Part shown: positions 1 to 8,101 of the stretch, in pieces
How the letters are laid out: every line of letters begins with the position of its first letter
How positions within the stretch are numbered: the first letter of the stretch is position 1
Source of the DNA: Spongiibacteraceae bacterium
GTDB taxonomy: Bacteria > Pseudomonadota > Gammaproteobacteria > Pseudomonadales > Spongiibacteraceae
Length of the DNA stretch: 49,522 nucleotides
Reading direction: 5' to 3'
Assembly (NCBI GenBank): GCA_002710725.1
Contig: PAKT01000090.1
Coordinates: 1 to 49,522 of the forward strand
Notes under the pieces: model-generated
What the model was told of the DNA's origin: nothing
Seen by the model: only the letters and a program-made list of their open reading frames with translations
Database searches by the model: none
Program-made: the position numbers and the translations under genes

Positions 1-505
1 GATTGGCGACCGGGTAGACCAGCCGCGCCAGCATTTCGCGGGAGTAGGTGGTGATGTCGCAGTCATGCAGGGCGATTGCCTTGCCGCGACCTGAGGCGAG
101 CACATAGCCCAGACAATACCAGGCATTGCGGCCCTTGCCGGGTTCCTGCGGCGCCAGCCCCTCGGCCTGCAAACGCTGATCGATGGCGCGCAGGCGCGGG
201 CCGTCGTTCCAGAGAATGCGATGGTGCTGAGGCAGGCGTCCAAAGTAATTGACCGCCTCCCGAAACTCATTGGCATTGGCGCGATCGAGGCCGATCACGA
301 TTTCACTGAGATAAGGCACATCGCGTAGATTCTGCACAATATCTTCCAGCGCCTGCCCCTGTAACTCAGAAAACAGGCTGGGCAATACCAGACTCATTGG
401 CCGGGATTTCGAAAAATCGATCAGATCGGCCTCAAGATCTTCCAGCGGCCGATCAACCAGGTTATGCAGGGTGGCAACCATTCCCCCCTGATAAAAATCA
501 CCCAT
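1..505 (-). CDS. gpgS: Glucosyl-3-phosphoglycerate synthase-like glycosyltransferase (C-terminus cut by window edge)
   Basis: Reverse-strand reading gives 168 codons with no stop, from ATG at 505 to the window edge. A strong ribosome binding site (AAGGAG) lies just upstream. The N-terminal half has a GT-A glycosyltransferase pattern: a beta strand SLVLPSLFSE near residue 38, then a nucleotide-binding-like stretch (IVIGLDRAN), and an acidic HDCDI motif near residue 147 that would hold the metal and sugar nucleotide. This matches bacterial GpgS/MpgS-type enzymes, which transfer a sugar from an NDP-sugar to 3-phosphoglycerate. The gene starts 15 bases after the stop of a sugar-phosphoglycerate phosphatase gene, so the two probably form a glucosylglycerate (or mannosylglycerate) synthesis operon. 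Sugar specificity cannot be read from the fragment. Confidence 0.72.
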   Translation of the reverse strand, partial: MGDFYQGGMVATLHNLVDRPLEDLEADLIDFSKSRPMSLVLPSLFSELQGQALEDIVQNLRDVPYLSEIVIGLDRANANEFREAVNYFGRLPQHHRILWNDGPRLRAIDQRLQAEGLAPQEPGKGRNAWYCLGYVLASGRGKAIALHDCDITTYSREMLARLVYPVAN

Positions 506-520
506 CGAGCCACTCCTTTT

Positions 521-1282
521 TCAGTTTGCTCGTAAAATCTCGCTTATCGCTTCTGCCCAACCTTCAGGCCCGCAGGCCAAGGTATGCATCACGGTGTTGT
601 TTGAGTCGCTCTCAAGGTGCAAGCGCTTGCCGCTGGTCGAGCGAATACATACCGCAATATCCGCCCGCTTCAGCATGGCAAGGTCATTTTCACTGTCACC
701 CAGGGCCACCACCGGCCCCTCTGTATCAGGATAGTAGCTTTCTCGAAGTTGCTGCATGGCCGCGCCTTTATCACAGCGCCCCATCACATGCAGAAACCGC
801 CCTCCTTCAAGACACTGCAATCCCTGTGCCTTAATCCAGCTGACAAACTCTCTGCGGCGCTCCGGCGTGCCCTGCCAGACCAAGGGTTCGGTAAACTCCC
901 GGTCGAGTGAGGCCTTGGCAGCCGCGCGATCAAGGCCGGTGTGCGCCATCACGCCGTCGAGCCCCATGTCGCGGTAGCTGTTGAACTCAAACCCCTGACA
1001 GCGCGCCTCATCCAGCGCCTCAAGCAAGACCGGGCGTTCCACACCCAATACCTGACAGGTCTCACCCTCGGCGTCATAAATCGCGGAGCCATTTTCAACA
1101 ATAAAGGGGGTGTTCAATTGCAGTGCAGGCAACAACTGCACCAGTTCGGTGCGCGTTTTGCTCGTATTGAGCACAACGGGAATAGTGCGGCGGGCGAGCT
1201 CTGCCAGTGCGGCCGTCGCTGGCGCATGGGAATAGGTGTGGTGGTCGAGTAAGGTGCCGTCGAGATCAGTGACAACTAGCAT
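521..1282 (-). CDS. HAD-IIB family mannosyl/glucosyl-3-phosphoglycerate phosphatase
   Basis: A 253-residue HAD-superfamily phosphatase of the YedP/MpgP type. Motif I is DLDGT at residues 6-10 (nucleophile D6, acid D8), motif II is NTSKT around residue 40, and motif IV is GDSEND at 195-200; the cap between residues 85 and 170 fits class IIB. The family removes phosphate from mannosyl- or glucosyl-3-phosphoglycerate to give the compatible solute. Its partner glycosyltransferase follows 15 bases downstream. The start is fixed by the closeness of motif I to the N-terminus, but there is no clear Shine-Dalgarno sequence: a 10-bp perfect hairpin occupies the space just upstream of the ATG. The product is likely an osmolyte or nitrogen-stress solute; the sugar is unresolved. 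Confidence 0.8.
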   Translation of the reverse strand: MLVVTDLDGTLLDHHTYSHAPATAALAELARRTIPVVLNTSKTRTELVQLLPALQLNTPFIVENGSAIYDAEGETCQVLGVERPVLLEALDEARCQGFEFNSYRDMGLDGVMAHTGLDRAAAKASLDREFTEPLVWQGTPERRREFVSWIKAQGLQCLEGGRFLHVMGRCDKGAAMQQLRESYYPDTEGPVVALGDSENDLAMLKRADIAVCIRSTSGKRLHLESDSNNTVMHTLACGPEGWAEAISEILRAN

Positions 1283-1290
1283 GGAAAGTA

Positions 1291-1313
1291 GCCGCTGCGA
1301 ATGTCGCAGCGGC
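1291..1313. terminator. Perfect 10-bp hairpin between slyD and the phosphatase gene
   Basis: GCCGCTGCGA and TCGCAGCGGC pair perfectly around a 3-base loop (ATG). It lies 7 bases after the slyD stop and 8 bases before the phosphatase ATG on the minus strand. It could be the slyD terminator, although the T-run (CTTTT) is on the plus-strand side, or an RNA structure limiting translation of the phosphatase. Confidence 0.55.
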
Positions 1314-1320
1314 CTTTTAC

Positions 1321-1785
1321 TTAGTGAACGTGGCCGTGAGCAATTTCCTCTTCGGATGCTTCACGCACCGAATCGATGGTCACGTCAAAGTTCAGTACCT
1401 GTCCGGCCAGGGGGTGGTTGCCGTCAACCAGAACTGCTTCCTCACTGACTTCGCGGACAACAACCATCTGCGCCTGACCGCCCTCGCCCTGGGCCTGGAA
1501 CTGCATGCCCGGCTCAATGCTTTCTACGCCCTGAAAGGCCTCACGAGGAACCTGTTGCAGCAGGTCGGGATTGATCTCGCCGTAACCGTCAGCAGGCTGC
1601 ACAACAACCTTCAGCGACTCACCTGCCTCTTTGCCTGCCAGCTCGTTTTCCAGACCGGGGATAATGCCATTGTGGCCGTGGAGATAGGTCAGCGGATCGC
1701 GACCCTCGGAGCTGTCCAGTGTCTGGCCGTCTTCGTCAGTCAAGGTGTAGTGGAAGGAGACGGCACAGTTGTTTGCGATTTTCAT
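1321..1785 (-). CDS. slyD: FKBP-type peptidyl-prolyl cis-trans isomerase, SlyD-like
   Basis: A 155-residue protein with the SlyD layout: N-terminal FKBP strand (MKIANNCAVSFHYTL), the YLHGHNGIIPGLE segment around residue 38, an inserted IF chaperone domain (about 70-120, with the AYGE-like PADGYGEI) and return to the FKBP core (NHPLAGQVLNFDV). It catalyses prolyl isomerisation and acts as a cytoplasmic folding helper. The His/Cys-rich metal tail of E. coli SlyD is reduced to a short HGHVH ending, so nickel storage is unlikely. An upstream in-frame start at 1842 exists, but ATG 1785 is preferred because it has a GAGG ribosome binding site and matches the family N-terminus. Confidence 0.9.
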   Translation of the reverse strand: MKIANNCAVSFHYTLTDEDGQTLDSSEGRDPLTYLHGHNGIIPGLENELAGKEAGESLKVVVQPADGYGEINPDLLQQVPREAFQGVESIEPGMQFQAQGEGGQAQMVVVREVSEEAVLVDGNHPLAGQVLNFDVTIDSVREASEEEIAHGHVH

Positions 1786-1920
1786 AGTAACCTCGTTAGT
1801 AAATGAGCTGCACAGGATGCCATTTTGAAGCCGCGAGGTCACGGAAAACAGGGAAAATAGCCCGGATTATGGGCGTTTTTCTGGTGGATGGGAGGATATA
1901 GCCGACTATTCCGCCCTGCC

Positions 1921-2397
1921 TCAGCGCTCCGTGTCGAACGGCCGCTCAGGCCACATGCGCCAGGCCAGCAGCATAGGCATGAGCATCCAGGGCAGGTTGA
2001 AGGCGAGGTAATAGAACGTGTTCGGCGGCGGGTGGGCGCCATTAAAGGTCTCGTAAAAGTAAAAATACATATTGGTGACGGAAGAACCGGCAAACAGCAA
2101 GGCCCACAGGCGAATCCAGTTACGCTGTTTCCACAGGGCAAACAGCAGCACCAGCAGAAAGGGCGAGTGCACCAGCCCGTCGAGCGCGGTACTGGCCAGC
2201 AGGGTCATGGGCGGATTCAGGTGTTGTGGTTCTTCCGCGACAGCCCAGTCATGCAGCCACTGCAGCGGCGGCCAGGGGCTGTCCGGGCTTACCGGCACAC
2301 CCAGCGCCTCGGGCAGGCTGAACAACAGGCCGTAGGTGACCGAGATGCAGTAGAAACTGAATAACAGAAGGTCAATCGGGCGTTTGTAGAGGGGCAT
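1921..2397 (-). CDS. EXPERA (emopamil-binding/TMEM97-like) domain membrane protein
   Basis: A 158-residue protein with about four hydrophobic segments (about residues 8-28, 73-91, 97-113 and 126-146). The N-terminal RPIDLLLFSFYCISVTYGLLF, the central WIRLWALLFAGSSVTNM and the C-terminal YLAFNLPWMLMPMLLA resemble the EXPERA fold shared by sterol isomerase EBP, TMEM97 (sigma-2 receptor) and TM6SF2. Eukaryotic members bind or isomerise sterols; the bacterial members have no settled role. AAGGGAT precedes the ATG at a suitable distance. The gene has no operon partner beyond slyD 135 bases downstream. Family assignment is from overall pattern, so function is left open. Confidence 0.62.
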   Translation of the reverse strand: MPLYKRPIDLLLFSFYCISVTYGLLFSLPEALGVPVSPDSPWPPLQWLHDWAVAEEPQHLNPPMTLLASTALDGLVHSPFLLVLLFALWKQRNWIRLWALLFAGSSVTNMYFYFYETFNGAHPPPNTFYYLAFNLPWMLMPMLLAWRMWPERPFDTER

Positions 2398-2469
2398 GGG
2401 CTTATCCCTTTATTATTTTCGGTGTGGGATCAGCGTAGCGGAATGGCGCGGCGGGGTCACTAGTGGGGC

Positions 2470-2647
2470 GGGAGACGCTGGACGGGAGATGGGAGACGCA
2501 AAGGCGGAGCGCGGTTCTTTTTCGAGTGGTCTGACGTCGGACGTCGGACGTCGGACGCAAAAGCCTTGCTGCTACGCAGCTCTCGCAGCATCGTGCGGCG
2601 CAGCCGCACCCGCTTTTGCGTCTCCCGTCTCCCGTCCAGCGTCTCCC
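2470..2647. repeat. MITE-like inverted-repeat element, copy 1
   Basis: The 33-bp ends (2470-2502 and 2615-2647) are reverse complements with one mismatch and contain GGGAGACG units. The inside carries a tandem GGACGTC run (about 2532-2557) and a GC-rich hairpin core (CTTGCTGCTACGCAGC) shared with the copy near 8.0 kb. The right end touches the stop codon of the LysR gene. No ORF with coding character is present. Confidence 0.8.
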
Positions 2648-3604
2648 CTACCGATTCTGGGTTTCCTGAATAATCCGCTGGCCCAGATCAACGATTTCAC
2701 GGCGCAGCCAGATATGCCCCGGATCGTGCTGCAGCAGCGGGCTCCAGGCAATTTTCAGCTCAATCGGAATAATCATGAAAGGCGGTTTGCGAATTGCCAG
2801 CCGCGAATCCTCTGCGTGCAGGCGCGCGACCTGGGTCGGAAGCGTGGCAATCAAGTCCGGCTGACCAGCCAGCAGCGCGGCAACCTGATAGTGACGGGTA
2901 AACAGGCGAATGCGGCGGGTGTGGCCGGATTCTGCCAGCGCCTCATCAACCCAGCCCAGGCGCTGCGGGTCTTTGGTGTTCATGCCGCGCCCTACCCCCA
3001 TGCCGGTCTTGCTGACCCAGATATGGTTACCCTGCAGATAGGCCTCCAGATCGAAATTTTCCAGCACAGGATTGTCGGCGCTCATCAGGCAGGAAAAGCT
3101 GTCGCGCCATACTGTCGCCTGATGAAAGGATTGGGGCAACTGATCAAAGCGGTTAATCGCCATATCGATTTTGCCCTGCTCCAGATCCTGAAAGGACACA
3201 TCAGAGGGCGTGAGGATATCCAGCGTAATGTCGGGTGCCGCATCGCGCAGGTCGTTCAAGAGCGGTGCCAGCAGGGTTGATTCGGCGTAGTCCGTGGCCA
3301 TAATCCGGAACACCCGGGTGCTGGTTTTGGCATCAAACTCCGCCACCGGCAACACCGCTTTTTCAACCGAGGCCAGTATTCCCCTCACCTGAGGCTGCAG
3401 CTCGTTGGCCCGCTCAGTAGGCGTCATCCCCTCACTGGTGCGCACCAGCAAGGGGTCGCCAAACAGTTCCCGCAGGCGGCGCAGGCCGTTACTCAGGGCC
3501 GGCTGGGTGATGCCCAACTGCTCCGCCGCACGCGTCACGTTTTTTTCACGCAGCAGCACGTCCAGATACACCAGCAGATTGAGATCAACGCGGGACAAAT
3601 TCAT
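2648..3604 (-). CDS. LysR family transcriptional regulator next to malate synthase
   Basis: A 318-residue LysR-type protein. Residues 1-65 form the winged helix-turn-helix (VDLNLLVYLDVLLREKNVTR, then AAEQLGITQPALSNGLRRLR), and residues about 95-300 the periplasmic-binding-like effector domain. It sits downstream of glcB on the same strand, separated by a rho-independent terminator, so it likely has its own promoter in 3605-3690. LysR genes beside malate synthase are plausible regulators of C2/glyoxylate metabolism. The glcB-aceA intergenic region contains a TAGAC-N11-GTCTA site with typical LysR geometry, consistent with control of both genes. The effector is unknown. The coding sequence ends exactly where an inverted-repeat element begins. 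Confidence 0.9.
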   Translation of the reverse strand: MNLSRVDLNLLVYLDVLLREKNVTRAAEQLGITQPALSNGLRRLRELFGDPLLVRTSEGMTPTERANELQPQVRGILASVEKAVLPVAEFDAKTSTRVFRIMATDYAESTLLAPLLNDLRDAAPDITLDILTPSDVSFQDLEQGKIDMAINRFDQLPQSFHQATVWRDSFSCLMSADNPVLENFDLEAYLQGNHIWVSKTGMGVGRGMNTKDPQRLGWVDEALAESGHTRRIRLFTRHYQVAALLAGQPDLIATLPTQVARLHAEDSRLAIRKPPFMIIPIELKIAWSPLLQHDPGHIWLRREIVDLGQRIIQETQNR

Positions 3605-3690
3605 AGGATAAATGCCTCAAGCCCAATAATAATTATGAAAAATCATTTAACCAGAAGCTTCGCCGAATGGAAATACAGTCCAGAAGGCTT

Positions 3691-3717
3691 AAAAAAAAGC
3701 CCGGCAAATTGCCGGGC
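3691..3717 (-). terminator. Rho-independent terminator of glcB
   Basis: On the minus strand GCCCGGC-AATTT-GCCGGGC (3699-3717) is followed by an eight-T run (3698-3691), a textbook intrinsic terminator 58 bases after the glcB stop and before the LysR gene. Confidence 0.9.
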
Positions 3718-3774
3718 AAGCCTCACACTGACAGGTATGAAGTCGGTTTGGAAAGCGCCCAGTGCCCGATCAGG

Positions 3775-5958
3775 CTACTGGCCGCGCTTTGCCTTAAGCT
3801 CTCGGCGACGGGCGTGCAACACCGGCTCGGTATAGCCATTGGGTTGCTCGGTGCCCTTGAACACCAGATCACAGGCGGCCTGGAAAGCCACACTGTCATG
3901 AAAGTTCGGTGCCATGTTCACGTAATCCGGGTCGCCCGCATTCTGGCGGTCGACCACTTCGGCCATGCGCTTGAGGGTTTCCATGACCTGCTCTTCAGTA
4001 CAGATCCCGTGGCGCAGCCAGTTGGCGATATGCTGACTGGAGATACGCAGGGTGGCTCGATCTTCCATCAGGCCAACGTCGTTAATATCCGGCACTTTGG
4101 AACAGCCGACGCCGGCATCGATCCAGCGCACAACATAGCCGAGAATGCCCTGGGCATTGTTGTCCAGCTCATTCTGAATTTCTTCAGCCGACCAGTTGCT
4201 GTCTTTGGCAACGGGAATGGTCAGGATATCGTCCAGTGCCGCGCGCTGACGCTCAGCCAGTTGCTGCTGCACACTGGCAACACTGACTTCGTGGTAGTGC
4301 ATAACGTGCAGAGTCGCAGCGGTAGGTGATGGTACCCAGGCACAATTGGCGCCGGCCTTCGGGTGACCAATTTTGGCGTCTATCATCTGCGCCATCTCAT
4401 CGGGCATGGCCCACATGCCTTTACCGATCTGGGCCTTGCCACTGAGGCCGCACTCCAGACCAATGTCGACGTTCCAGTCTTCATAGGCCTTGATCCATGC
4501 CTGCTGCTTCATGTCGGCCTTGCGCACAAAGGCGCCCGCTTCCATGCTGGTGTGGATCTCGTCACCGGTGCGATCGAGGAAGCCGGTATTGATAAAGATC
4601 ACCCGTTCCTTAGCCATGGCGATACAGGCTTTCAGGTTCACCGTGGTGCGGCGCTCCTCGTCCATGATGCCAATTTTCAGGGTATTGCGGGTCAGGCCCA
4701 ACGCGTCTTCGATGCGGTCAAACAGTTCGCAGGCAAAGGCCACTTCTTCCGGGCCGTGCATTTTCGGCTTAACGATGTACACGCTGCCTTCGCGGGAATT
4801 ACACAGGGTGCCGGTGCGTTTCAGGTCGTGAATGGACGCCAGCGCGGTGACCATGCCGTCCATCATGCCTTCCGGAACCTCGTTGCCGTCGGCGTCCAGA
4901 ATCGCCTCGTTGGTCATCAGGTGGCCCACATTGCGCACCAGCAGGAGGCTGCGACCGTGCAGAGTCAACTTGCTACCGTCTTTGGCGGTAAAGACGCGGT
5001 CTTCAGCCAGACGGCGGGTGATGGTTTTACCGCCCTTTTCCAGCGATTCTTCCAGTGTGCCCTTCATCAGGCCCAGCCAGTTGCTGTACACCACCACCTT
5101 GTCTTCGGCATCAACCGCCGCGACAGAATCTTCACAGTCCTGAATGGTGGTCAGGGCCGCTTCGAGCACCACATCTTTAACGTGAGCAGCATCCGTCTTG
5201 CCTATCGGGTGCTCCGCATCGATCTGAATATCGATGTGCAGGCCGTTGTTGATCAGCAGAATGTTGCTGGGCGCGGCGGTATCACCGGCATAGCCGACAA
5301 ACTGATCGGCGTTTTTCAGGCCCTGGGTGCTGCCGTCTTTCAGTGTTACCTGCAGCTGGCCGTCAACAACCGCATAGCCGGTGGCATCAGCGTGTGACCC
5401 ACTCGCCAGCGGCGTATGGGTATCCAGAAATTTGCGGGCGTAGGCGATAACCTTATTGCCGCGCACGGGGTTGTACCCTTTACCTTTATCCGCGCCGCTG
5501 TCTTCGGGAATCACATCGGTGCCGTAGAGCGCGTCATACAGGCTGCCCCAGCGGGCGTTGGCCGCGTTCAGGGCGTAGCGGGCATTCATAACCGGAACCA
5601 CCAGCTGCGGACCCGCCAAGGTGGCAATCTCGGCATCCACGTTGGATGTGCTCACCTCAACATTGGCCGGCTCCGGCAGCAGATAGCCCAGATCCTCGAG
5701 AAAGGTTTTGTATGTGGCGGCGTCGAACTTGGGGTTTTCCCGATGCCAGTTGTCTATAGTGGCCTGCATTTCGTCACGGGCGGCCAGCAAACGCTTGTTC
5801 TTGGGTGCCAGATCCTTGAGGATGGCCGCGAACTGCGACCAGAAGTGATCAGGCTCTACTCCGGTGCCCGGCGCAATTTCTTCGTTGACCAGGCGATACA
5901 GCACCTCTGCAATCTGCAGACCGCTGTGTTCGATGCGCTTGGTGGAAGATGAAGACAT
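3775..5958 (-). CDS. glcB: Malate synthase G
   Basis: A 727-residue protein, the usual length for monomeric malate synthase G. It condenses glyoxylate with acetyl-CoA to malate in the cytoplasm, the second step of the glyoxylate shunt. Family signatures include the long TIM-barrel core with [17 protein letters not shown], a [12 protein letters not shown] stretch, the [16 protein letters not shown] segment and the C-terminal catalytic region. ATG 5958 has AAGGAG upstream. It is transcribed divergently from isocitrate lyase across a 354-bp region with several palindromes, so the two shunt enzymes are probably co-regulated; a LysR gene follows it. Confidence 0.97.
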   Translation of the reverse strand: MSSSSTKRIEHSGLQIAEVLYRLVNEEIAPGTGVEPDHFWSQFAAILKDLAPKNKRLLAARDEMQATIDNWHRENPKFDAATYKTFLEDLGYLLPEPANVEVSTSNVDAEIATLAGPQLVVPVMNARYALNAANARWGSLYDALYGTDVIPEDSGADKGKGYNPVRGNKVIAYARKFLDTHTPLASGSHADATGYAVVDGQLQVTLKDGSTQGLKNADQFVGYAGDTAAPSNILLINNGLHIDIQIDAEHPIGKTDAAHVKDVVLEAALTTIQDCEDSVAAVDAEDKVVVYSNWLGLMKGTLEESLEKGGKTITRRLAEDRVFTAKDGSKLTLHGRSLLLVRNVGHLMTNEAILDADGNEVPEGMMDGMVTALASIHDLKRTGTLCNSREGSVYIVKPKMHGPEEVAFACELFDRIEDALGLTRNTLKIGIMDEERRTTVNLKACIAMAKERVIFINTGFLDRTGDEIHTSMEAGAFVRKADMKQQAWIKAYEDWNVDIGLECGLSGKAQIGKGMWAMPDEMAQMIDAKIGHPKAGANCAWVPSPTAATLHVMHYHEVSVASVQQQLAERQRAALDDILTIPVAKDSNWSAEEIQNELDNNAQGILGYVVRWIDAGVGCSKVPDINDVGLMEDRATLRISSQHIANWLRHGICTEEQVMETLKRMAEVVDRQNAGDPDYVNMAPNFHDSVAFQAACDLVFKGTEQPNGYTEPVLHARRRELKAKRGQ

Positions 5959-6045
5959 GCTTGCTCCTTATATACAGGTCTTGGTAAGTACAAATGCCCG
6001 GCAGTCCGGGAACCGGAGTTTGCGGGCATGTTAGCGAGCACAGGA

Positions 6046-6060
6046 TAATTTCGCAAATTA
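6046..6060. promoter_or_regulatory. 15-bp perfect palindrome near glcB
   Basis: TAATTT and AAATTA are exact reverse complements around CGC. It is 88 bases upstream of the glcB ATG and is a candidate operator for an unidentified regulator. Confidence 0.4.
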
Positions 6061-6132
6061 ATCCATATTATCCGCGCAATTCACACAGAAAATAAACAAA
6101 ACTACCGGGATTGTATGCCACACCTTCATTTA

Positions 6133-6153
6133 TAGACGCCACCACGCTGTCTA
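6133..6153. promoter_or_regulatory. LysR-type box candidate (TAGAC-N11-GTCTA)
   Basis: Five-base perfect inverted arms separated by 11 bases match the T-N11-A geometry of LysR recognition sites. It lies about 175 bases from glcB and 160 from aceA, with a LysR gene downstream of glcB. Confidence 0.45.
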
Positions 6154-6174
6154 CAATAGTTTTTGTTGGCAGAA

Positions 6175-6196
6175 ATTCCCCTGAGTGATGGGGAAT
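6175..6196. promoter_or_regulatory. ATTCCCC/GGGGAAT inverted repeat upstream of aceA
   Basis: Seven-base perfect arms flank an 8-base spacer (TGAGTGAT), about 117 bases upstream of aceA. It is an operator candidate; no T-run follows the second arm on either strand to suggest a terminator. Confidence 0.38.
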
Positions 6197-6312
6197 AATC
6201 TATTTACAAAAAAAATACTCGCTATTAAGTCTATAAATTAGATAAATCAACAACCCAGCCCTAGAATACGCGGCATCCGTCAACTCCATTCGACACAGAG
6301 AAGGGATCGAAT

Positions 6313-7911
6313 ATGTCTGATTATCGCTCAACTATCGAACACATCGCCAAACTGCGCGAGCAGATGGGTGACGCCTGGCGCGACATCAAGCCCGAAGCCG
6401 CTGCCCGCATGAAGCTGCAAAACCGCTTCAACACCCACCTGGATATCGCCAAGTACAACGCCGGCATCATGCGCAAGGACATGGCCGAGTACGATGCTGA
6501 CACCAGCAAGTACACCCAGTCGCTGGGCTGCTGGCACGGCTTTATCGGTCAACAGAAGATGATCTCGGTCAAGAAACACTTCGGCACCACCGACAAAAGC
6601 TACCTCTACCTGTCAGGATGGATGGTTGCCGCACTGCGCTCTGAGTTTGGCCCCCTGCCCGACCAGTCCATGCACGAGAAAACGGTTGTTGCTGACCTGA
6701 TCCGCGAACTCTACACCTTTCTGAAGCAAGCTGACGCTTGGGAACTGAACCACCTGTTCCGCGGCTTGGACGACGCCCGCGAAGCTGGCGACAAAGCCAA
6801 GGAAGAGGAAATCATCAACAAGATCGACAACTACGAAACGCATGTAGTGCCGATTATTGCTGACATCGACGCCGGTTTTGGTAACGCCGAAGCCACTTAC
6901 CTGCTGGCCAAGAAACTGATCGAAGCCGGTGCCTGCTGTATCCAGATCGAAAACCAGGTTTCCGACGAGAAGCAGTGTGGCCACCAGGACGGGAAAGTAA
7001 CTGTACCGCACGAGGACTTCCTCGCAAAAATCCGCGCCTGCCGCTACGCCTTCCTTGAGCTGGGTATCGACGACGGTGTTATCGTTGCCCGTACCGACTC
7101 ACTGGGTGCCGGCCTGACCAAGCAGATCGCTGTAACTGAAGAGCCGGGCGACCTGGGCGACCAGTACAACGCCTTCCTTGACGGCGAGTACATCGATTCT
7201 GCCGACCAGATTCAGAACGGCGACGTTGTGATCAAGTCCAACGGCAAACTGCTCAAGCCCAAGCGTCTGCGTTCTGGCCTGTTCCAGTTCAAGCCGGGTA
7301 CTGGCGAAGATCGCGTGGTTCTGGACTGTATCACCAGCCTGCAAAACGGTGCTGACCTGCTGTGGATCGAAACCGAGAAGCCTCACGTTGGCCAGATCGC
7401 CGGCATGGTAAACCGCATTCGCGAAGTGGTTCCCAGCGCGAAACTGGTTTACAACAACAGCCCGTCTTTCAACTGGACCCTGAACTTCCGCCAGCAGGTA
7501 TTCGATGCCTGGGAAAAAGAAGGCAAGGACCTGTCTGCCTACGATCGCGCCGGCCTGATGGCCGAGAAGTACGACGACACCGAGCTGGGCCAGCTGGCCG
7601 ACGAATGGTGCCGCAACTTCCAGCGCGACGCGTCGCGTGAAGCGGGTATCTTCCACCACCTGATCACCCTGCCGACTTACCACACGGCCGCCCTGTCTAC
7701 CGACAACCTGGCCAAGGGTTACTTCGGCGACCAGGGCATGCTGGCCTACGTTGAAGGTGTTCAGCGCAAGGAGATCCGTCAGGGCATCGCCACTGTTAAG
7801 CACCAGGATATGGCTGGCTCCAACATCGGTGACGACCACAAGGAATACTTCGCCGGTGAAGCCGCGCTGAAGGCCGGTGGTAAAGACAACACGATGAACC
7901 AGTTTGGTTGA
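6313..7911 (+). CDS. aceA: Isocitrate lyase (long Pseudomonas-type)
   Basis: A 532-residue isocitrate lyase, longer than the about 430-residue E. coli enzyme and like the Pseudomonas/Acinetobacter form. It splits isocitrate into succinate and glyoxylate, the entry step of the glyoxylate shunt. The active-site loop reads KQCGH with catalytic C222; the metal-binding segment DIDAGFGNAEATY and the KLVYNNSPSFNW strand are also present. The start follows an AGAAGGGA ribosome site. It is divergent from glcB and followed by a hairpin terminator. Together with aceK further right this gives the shunt and its switch in one locus. Confidence 0.97.
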   Translation: MSDYRSTIEHIAKLREQMGDAWRDIKPEAAARMKLQNRFNTHLDIAKYNAGIMRKDMAEYDADTSKYTQSLGCWHGFIGQQKMISVKKHFGTTDKSYLYLSGWMVAALRSEFGPLPDQSMHEKTVVADLIRELYTFLKQADAWELNHLFRGLDDAREAGDKAKEEEIINKIDNYETHVVPIIADIDAGFGNAEATYLLAKKLIEAGACCIQIENQVSDEKQCGHQDGKVTVPHEDFLAKIRACRYAFLELGIDDGVIVARTDSLGAGLTKQIAVTEEPGDLGDQYNAFLDGEYIDSADQIQNGDVVIKSNGKLLKPKRLRSGLFQFKPGTGEDRVVLDCITSLQNGADLLWIETEKPHVGQIAGMVNRIREVVPSAKLVYNNSPSFNWTLNFRQQVFDAWEKEGKDLSAYDRAGLMAEKYDDTELGQLADEWCRNFQRDASREAGIFHHLITLPTYHTAALSTDNLAKGYFGDQGMLAYVEGVQRKEIRQGIATVKHQDMAGSNIGDDHKEYFAGEAALKAGGKDNTMNQFG

Positions 7912-7940
7912 TTGTGAGCTCTACTAGCTGACTACGATAA

Positions 7941-7966
7941 GGGGTGACGTTATGTCGCCCCTTTTT
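7941..7966 (+). terminator. Intrinsic terminator after aceA
   Basis: GGGGTGAC pairs with GTCGCCCC (one G-T pair) around GTTAT and is followed by five Ts, 29 bases after the aceA stop. Confidence 0.85.
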
Positions 7967-7979
7967 GATTATACGCTGA

Positions 7980-8083
7980 ACGCTTGACGGGAGACGGGAG
8001 ACGCCAAGACCTTGCTGCTTCGCAGCTTCGCGCGGCGAAGCCGCGCCCGCTTTTGCGTCTCCCATCTCCCGTCCAGCGTCTCC
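7980..8083. repeat. MITE-like inverted-repeat element, copy 2
   Basis: The 25-bp ends (7980-8004 and 8055-8079) are reverse complements with two mismatches. They match the ends of the 2470-2647 element, as does the core (CTTGCTGCTTCGCAGC, then CGCTTTTGCG). The GGACGTC tandem block of copy 1 is missing, which explains the shorter length. It sits 8 bases upstream of the rraA-like ribosome binding site and would be transcribed into that leader. Confidence 0.8.
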
Positions 8084-8101
8084 CCCCACCAAGGAGGCAC
8101 T

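Larger units (their letters stand above)
5959..6312. promoter_or_regulatory. Divergent glcB-aceA control region
   Basis: This 354-bp A+T-rich gap must hold both divergent promoters. Visible structures are TAATTT-CGC-AAATTA (6046-6060), TAGAC-N11-GTCTA (6133-6153) and ATTCCCC-N8-GGGGAAT (6175-6196). A run of A (about 6207-6217) and AT-rich segments with TATAAAT (about 6230) and TAGAAT (6262-6267) lie nearer aceA, but no perfect -35/-10 pair stands out. No credible ORF is present. Confidence 0.7.

Noticed and set aside
2532-2557. GGACGTC tandem as a CRISPR-like repeat
   Set aside because: Units are 8 bases with no spacers; it is an internal part of the inverted-repeat element.
4363-5397. 344-codon plus-strand ORF inside glcB
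   Set aside because: Shadow of malate synthase G in the opposite strand.
8012-8101. In-frame 30-codon N-terminal extension of the rraA-like gene
   Set aside because: It lies inside the inverted repeat, while AAGGAGG points to ATG 8102.
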